A stretch of DNA of 64,000 bases from NCBI GenBank assembly GCA_001797675.1, contig MGQB01000017.1, positions 1 to 64,000 on the forward strand, written 5' to 3'. Source of the stretch: Deltaproteobacteria bacterium RBG_13_43_22. GTDB lineage: Bacteria; Desulfobacterota; RBG-13-43-22. The translations under genes were made by a program, and so were the position numbers. Below are positions 60,468 through 64,000 of this stretch, piece by piece. Position 1 is the stretch's first letter; every line of letters starts with the position of its first letter. The notes beneath the pieces are model-generated. The model did no database searches and had not been told where the DNA came from. It saw nothing but the letters and a program-made list of their open reading frames with translations.

Positions 60468-61994
60468 TTAGGCCGACCCTTCCCGCCTACGGCCGGTCCT
60501 CTGACGGAGGGCCCGAACAGCGACCTGTAGGGTACCGAAAAGGCGCCGTTCCAAGGAAGGTGATACCGCGGACAGCCGCCGGGAAAAGATCAGTTGCCCG
60601 CTATGGATCATTCGAGAGATCCAGGGCCTGTTTTTTAGGTTGAATAGATACATAAACTGAAAAACATCGTAAATCGTCTCCTTGACCGCCTGGGGGTAAT
60701 GGAAGAAATCGGCATCCAGGACCGCACCCAGCGGAAAGACCCGGCACTCAAACAGAGAATGGGTTTTCAGGCGGGGGGGCTGATACCTCCGCTTGCCGTT
60801 CAACCACCAGTTTGCGAACCCATATTGATCTTTATATTTTTCGTATATCTCCGTGCCGGGAAAGGGAACCAGAATGGAGGCGATGGCCGGATGGAACTCC
60901 CGCAGGTAAGGGGCCAGTTCTTTCATAAAGGCCAGCGTTATCTTGGTCTCCTCTGTGCCTTCCCAGGGAAAACCGAGGATAAAAAAAACACAAGGATCTA
61001 TTCCGAATTTTGCGGTCAGCGGGATGGTTTTCTTGACCATGTCAAGGGTGTGAGGTTTATGGATCCTTTTCAATGTTTCTGGATTGCCGCTCTCCACCCC
61101 ATAGTCTATCCGGGTGCAACCGGATCGGGCGGCCAAATCCAGCAACGGTTCATCCAGCGAGTCCACCCGGGTCATCATACTCCAGGTGACGGCCAGTTTA
61201 CGGTCCATGATCCCCTGGCAGATCTGCATCATCCGGTCACGGTTCTGGGCCATGGTGTCATCAACGAAATGGAAGTGATCGGTCCCATACTGCCGGGTCA
61301 CCAGGGTGATTTCATCCAGGACATTCCCGGCTGAGCGGAACCGGAACCGTTTACCGAACAGCCCTCCGGCACAATAAGCGCATCGGGCCGGACAACCCCG
61401 TGAGCTGAAGAGGTTTCCAAACAACGGGGCCGGATTTGTTCCCCCATAATCGGCCGGATCAACCAGATGTCTCGCCGGGAAGGGCAGGCTGTCCAGATCG
61501 GTAACCAAAGGCCGATCTTCGTTCCGCTGATAACGACCTTCGGCGTCCACCCAGCTAAGTCCTTTTACCGATTCTTTGGGAATCCGTCCTAAGACGGCCT
61601 CGACCGCTTCCACCACAGTCGGTTCACCTTCCCCGGCTACAACGGTCTGAAAGCCGTGTAACAAGGGTTCTTCCGGCAAGAGTGTGGCATGGGGTCCGCC
61701 AGCGATCAGTTTCACCCCGCCGGTCGCCAGGCGCTCGGACAGATCATAGGCTTGGCGAACCAGGGGGGTTACCAAAGTGACTCCCACCACATCCGGATTG
61801 ATTCGCTGTATCTCTTCTACGACTTGATCGGCATTCCGTTGGTTGGCTGCGGCACAGGCATCGAGCAAACGGACCTCGAACCCCTGAGGTTCCAGTACGG
61901 CGGCCAGCATCAATAATCCGGCCGGGCAGGTGGTGTGGCGTTGGGTTTCGGACGGGGGGTAGAGCAGAAGGACGAGACCACGTTCCCGGTTCAT
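60468..61994 (-). CDS. B12-binding radical SAM protein
   Basis: A 508-residue protein. The N-terminal cobalamin-binding domain (residues 1-140; LLLYPPSETQR, VVGVTLVTP, AGGPHATLLPEE) is followed by a radical SAM core with SSRGCPARCAYCAGG (CxxxCxxC) near 205 and the SAM-binding region IDYGVESGNPETLKRIHK. Such class B enzymes methylate unactivated carbons or do other radical chemistry in cofactor, lipid and natural-product pathways. ATG 61994 with GGGAG upstream is preferred over ATG 62009. It is divergent from the CelD-type gene. Confidence 0.9.
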   Translation of the reverse strand: MNRERGLVLLLYPPSETQRHTTCPAGLLMLAAVLEPQGFEVRLLDACAAANQRNADQVVEEIQRINPDVVGVTLVTPLVRQAYDLSERLATGGVKLIAGGPHATLLPEEPLLHGFQTVVAGEGEPTVVEAVEAVLGRIPKESVKGLSWVDAEGRYQRNEDRPLVTDLDSLPFPARHLVDPADYGGTNPAPLFGNLFSSRGCPARCAYCAGGLFGKRFRFRSAGNVLDEITLVTRQYGTDHFHFVDDTMAQNRDRMMQICQGIMDRKLAVTWSMMTRVDSLDEPLLDLAARSGCTRIDYGVESGNPETLKRIHKPHTLDMVKKTIPLTAKFGIDPCVFFILGFPWEGTEETKITLAFMKELAPYLREFHPAIASILVPFPGTEIYEKYKDQYGFANWWLNGKRRYQPPRLKTHSLFECRVFPLGAVLDADFFHYPQAVKETIYDVFQFMYLFNLKNRPWISRMIHSGQLIFSRRLSAVSPSLERRLFGTLQVAVRALRQRTGRRREGSA

Positions 61995-62286
61995 GATTGC
62001 CACTCCCATCGAGGCGTTTAAACCCCTGGTTGTATTTTTATGGTCAAAATATTAAAAAAGCCTGGCTCAGAAGTCAAGGGGAAAACAATCTCTAAAAATG
62101 ATTGCTTGCAAATGGATTATGAGTTATACAATCTTAAACCGCCTTTTGGAATGACCAAGCTTTTAGATGCTTACTACGTGAATCTGAGAATGTATCGCTA
62201 AATATCTTTGATTAGGGTTAAGCACCTGGCCTCTGACAATTAAAATCTGCTTGCGGCCATTCAGCCTCAACCCAGATCGGCTCCAA

Positions 62287-63501
62287 ATGCCAGTTAAAGA
62301 CCGCGTTTCTATAGGGAACCTTGATATCTCCTTGGTAAAGGCACTCGAAGATCTCGATCCTCACGCCACGACCTGGAATGCCCTGGCCTTAAAGGCCCCT
62401 CATCATTTGCCGGACTTGTCCCACGCCTGGATCTCCTCTTATCTGGAACATCAATTAGAAGCCGGGGAGGATTGGTTTTGTATTTTTGTTCATCATAATT
62501 CAACTTTGGTCGGTGTGCTTCCGGTGATTGTCTCCCCTTTTAAACGAATGGGATTAAATTGTCATAAATTCCGAACTCCCTATAATGACCAAACCGCCTC
62601 AGTTGATTTCCTGGTTAAGCCGGGCATGGAAAAGCAGATTATCCCTTTACTCCTTTCGCAGCTCAAACAAATGCAGCCAGTTTGTTTCTGTTTTGAATTG
62701 AGACGACTCCCCGAATGTTCCCCTACTTTAGCGATTATCAACGATGGCTTAAAAAAATTTTTCCCGGTCTCTACCTTTGACGGCTATGGCTCCTTTGTTA
62801 AAATTGAAGGGAGCTTTGATGAATATAAGGCTCGATTAGGAACCAAATACACCAGGAACCTGCGTCGGCTGGAACGTAAATTATCGGCACTGCCCGGCGT
62901 GAAAATTTCCTTTTTGACAGGGGAATCCTTAACTGAACAAGCATTGTCTCGTTTCATGCAGGTGGAAGCTGCAAGTTGGAAGTGGGCCAAAGGAAGTGCT
63001 TTATGTCAATGCGAATCCTTGGGATTTTTTTATAAGGACCTGACCGACCGATTGGCGAATTTGGGTTGGCTCGAATGGCATTTTCTGGAAGCGGAAGGTA
63101 AACTCATTGCCGCTCACCTGGCCATTCGAGTGAACCGGTCCTTGATCGTCCTCAAAATATGCTACGACGAAGCTTATTCATCTTACTCCCCAGGCACAAT
63201 TTTGTTTGAAAAGATGTTCGAAAGGGCCTTTCATTCAGGGGAGGTAGATGAGGTTAATCTCCTGACTGATTATTCCTGGAACCAGAATTGGCAAGTGAGT
63301 AAAAGGCCTTATTATAATTTGTATTTGTTCCCTTTTAAGCCTTTGCCCATTATTGCTGGGTATATCCCAATACAAATGCGCCTTAGTTTTCGGCGAGTAC
63401 CGGCAGTACAAAAGGTTTACAATATTTGTTCACAGCATCTCCCCTGGGCGGGACAGAAAAGATCTTCAAAAGAAAAAGGGACTGCATTACATATTCTTTA
63501 G
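62287..63501 (+). CDS. GNAT-fold acyltransferase, CelD/BcsL type
   Basis: A 404-residue protein with two GNAT-like halves, as in CelD/BcsL and FemAB-like proteins of exopolysaccharide clusters. It has FVHHNSTLVGVLPVIVSPFK near residue 75, YTRNLRRLERKLSALPGVKI near 195, and HFLEAEGKLIAAHLAIRVNR near 275 (acyl-CoA or aminoacyl-tRNA site region). ATG 62287 is used; an upstream TTG at 62251 is less likely. It ends at TAG, after which the same frame stays open for about 75 codons. Confidence 0.8.
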   Translation: MPVKDRVSIGNLDISLVKALEDLDPHATTWNALALKAPHHLPDLSHAWISSYLEHQLEAGEDWFCIFVHHNSTLVGVLPVIVSPFKRMGLNCHKFRTPYNDQTASVDFLVKPGMEKQIIPLLLSQLKQMQPVCFCFELRRLPECSPTLAIINDGLKKFFPVSTFDGYGSFVKIEGSFDEYKARLGTKYTRNLRRLERKLSALPGVKISFLTGESLTEQALSRFMQVEAASWKWAKGSALCQCESLGFFYKDLTDRLANLGWLEWHFLEAEGKLIAAHLAIRVNRSLIVLKICYDEAYSSYSPGTILFEKMFERAFHSGEVDEVNLLTDYSWNQNWQVSKRPYYNLYLFPFKPLPIIAGYIPIQMRLSFRRVPAVQKVYNICSQHLPWAGQKRSSKEKGTALHIL

Positions 63502-63724
63502 ATAATCTTCCAATGTTTTTGGGGAAATAAAGCCGGGCAGGTATGGCGGGCCGCTTCCCTGTTGGCTTGGTCGGTCAGTATGGGCTTAATAAAAGGCCGT
63601 TTCCGAAAAGGACTGAGTTTAACCTCTTGGATATTGCATTTACCTTTGATTAAAAAGAAATCCAAAATCTTGAGCCGGGAAAAACAAGAAAGAAAATTGA
63701 ATAGAAATCACCCAAGGGCAGGAT

Positions 63725-64000
63725 ATGTCTGTTATTGATAAGATAAATTTCCTTTACCAGGACCTGCGGCAGTCGGCGGACCGTCAACGGAACGCCAAAC
63801 AATTCAAGCCGCTCTATGCATTAGCCTTCCTGACCTATCGATGTACCGGGAATTGTTTGTCCTGTAATATCAGAAAGCGGGAGAAGGGGGATGCAAAGAG
63901 AGAGTTGGGAATTGATGAATGGAGAATGATTGTCGATCGCTTGAAGCAAGGCGGGGTAACCGACCTGGAAATCTTCGGCGGTGATGCCCTGCTGAGAAAA
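63725..64000 (+). CDS. Radical SAM protein, N-terminal part (cut by window end)
   Basis: The frame from ATG 63725 after GGGCAGGAT runs to the window edge: 92 residues with FLTYRCTGNCLSCNIRKREK (the CxxxCxxC cluster motif near residue 42) and GVTDLEIFGGDALLRK, the GGE/GGD-type SAM contact. It is like SPASM/twitch-type radical SAM enzymes. It probably forms a biosynthetic cluster with the CelD-type transferase upstream. The rest is outside the window. Confidence 0.85.
   Translation, partial: MSVIDKINFLYQDLRQSADRQRNAKQFKPLYALAFLTYRCTGNCLSCNIRKREKGDAKRELGIDEWRMIVDRLKQGGVTDLEIFGGDALLRK

Noticed and set aside
1-64000. CRISPR arrays, phage modules, integrase or complete insertion sequences
   Set aside because: No regularly spaced exact repeats, cas, integrase, capsid or transposase sequences were found; the word repeats lack constant repeats and spacers.

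Overview
The window looks like a chromosomal piece of a strictly anaerobic Desulfobacterota/'Deltaproteobacteria' organism, probably from a metagenome-assembled or little-studied genome. The evidence is indirect. There is a selenocysteine tRNA, a group 3-type [NiFe] hydrogenase operon, an HdrD/HdrE-like (DsrMK-like) redox pair with TusA and DsrE sulfur carriers, and the gene order rplU-rpmA-obgE-proB-proA-nadD-rsfS-gpmI. DUF4390-NtrY, DUF3786, FmdB/FmdE and C_GCAxxG_C_C-type proteins are also present. No rRNA operon, CRISPR array, complete IS element or phage module was seen.

Layout. 1-5.5 kb: a zinc-ribbon membrane protein, a DUF1254/DUF1214 protein, a Na/Pi cotransporter with a universal stress protein, and a methyltransferase. 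5.47-7.33 kb: a small accessory islet, a hipBA toxin-antitoxin pair lying between an intact selenocysteine tRNA gene and a degenerate 59-bp copy of its 3' part. 7.4-12.8 kb: dusB, an IspH-UbiA fusion, a glycosyltransferase, an L,D-transpeptidase and fmdB. 13-16 kb: a hybrid histidine kinase. 16.6-24.7 kb: DUF4390-ntrY-nadK, rhomboid, miaB, bifunctional nuclease, VanZ and PHP phosphoesterase. 25.3-30.6 kb: hydrogenase operon (flavin oxidoreductase, MvhD-like, small and large subunits, maturation protease). 30.8-39.4 kb: acyl-CoA ligase and a run of small or single genes, a MITE-like element, and a methionine sulfoxide reductase with an out-of-frame lipoprotein signal. 39.4-42.9 kb (minus): marR-dsrE-tusA-hdrE-hdrD-like operon. 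43.1-49.4 kb: LarA-like protein, a complete ECF transporter and a MATE-like protein. 49.9-59.8 kb: ribosomal, proline and NAD housekeeping genes ending in two peptidases, one with an in-frame TGA. 59.8-64 kb: the edge of a biosynthetic cluster with two radical SAM proteins and a CelD-type acetyltransferase.

Most notable observations: (1) an M28 aminopeptidase whose last metal ligand lies beyond an in-frame TGA, with a SECIS-like hairpin at the right distance and tRNA-Sec in the same window, so it is a candidate new selenoprotein, although a nonsense mutation is the main alternative; (2) the hipBA islet at selC with an att-like duplication whose boundary falls in the anticodon loop; (3) a fully consensus, apparently leaderless hipB promoter embedded in a near-perfect 32-bp palindrome; (4) an A9 tract that puts a lipoprotein signal out of frame with MsrAB; (5) the IspH-UbiA fusion; (6) intergenic blocks built of repeated short 'words', often arranged as imperfect hairpins. 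Nothing could be searched or folded computationally, so family names come from recognised motifs and all novelty claims are provisional.
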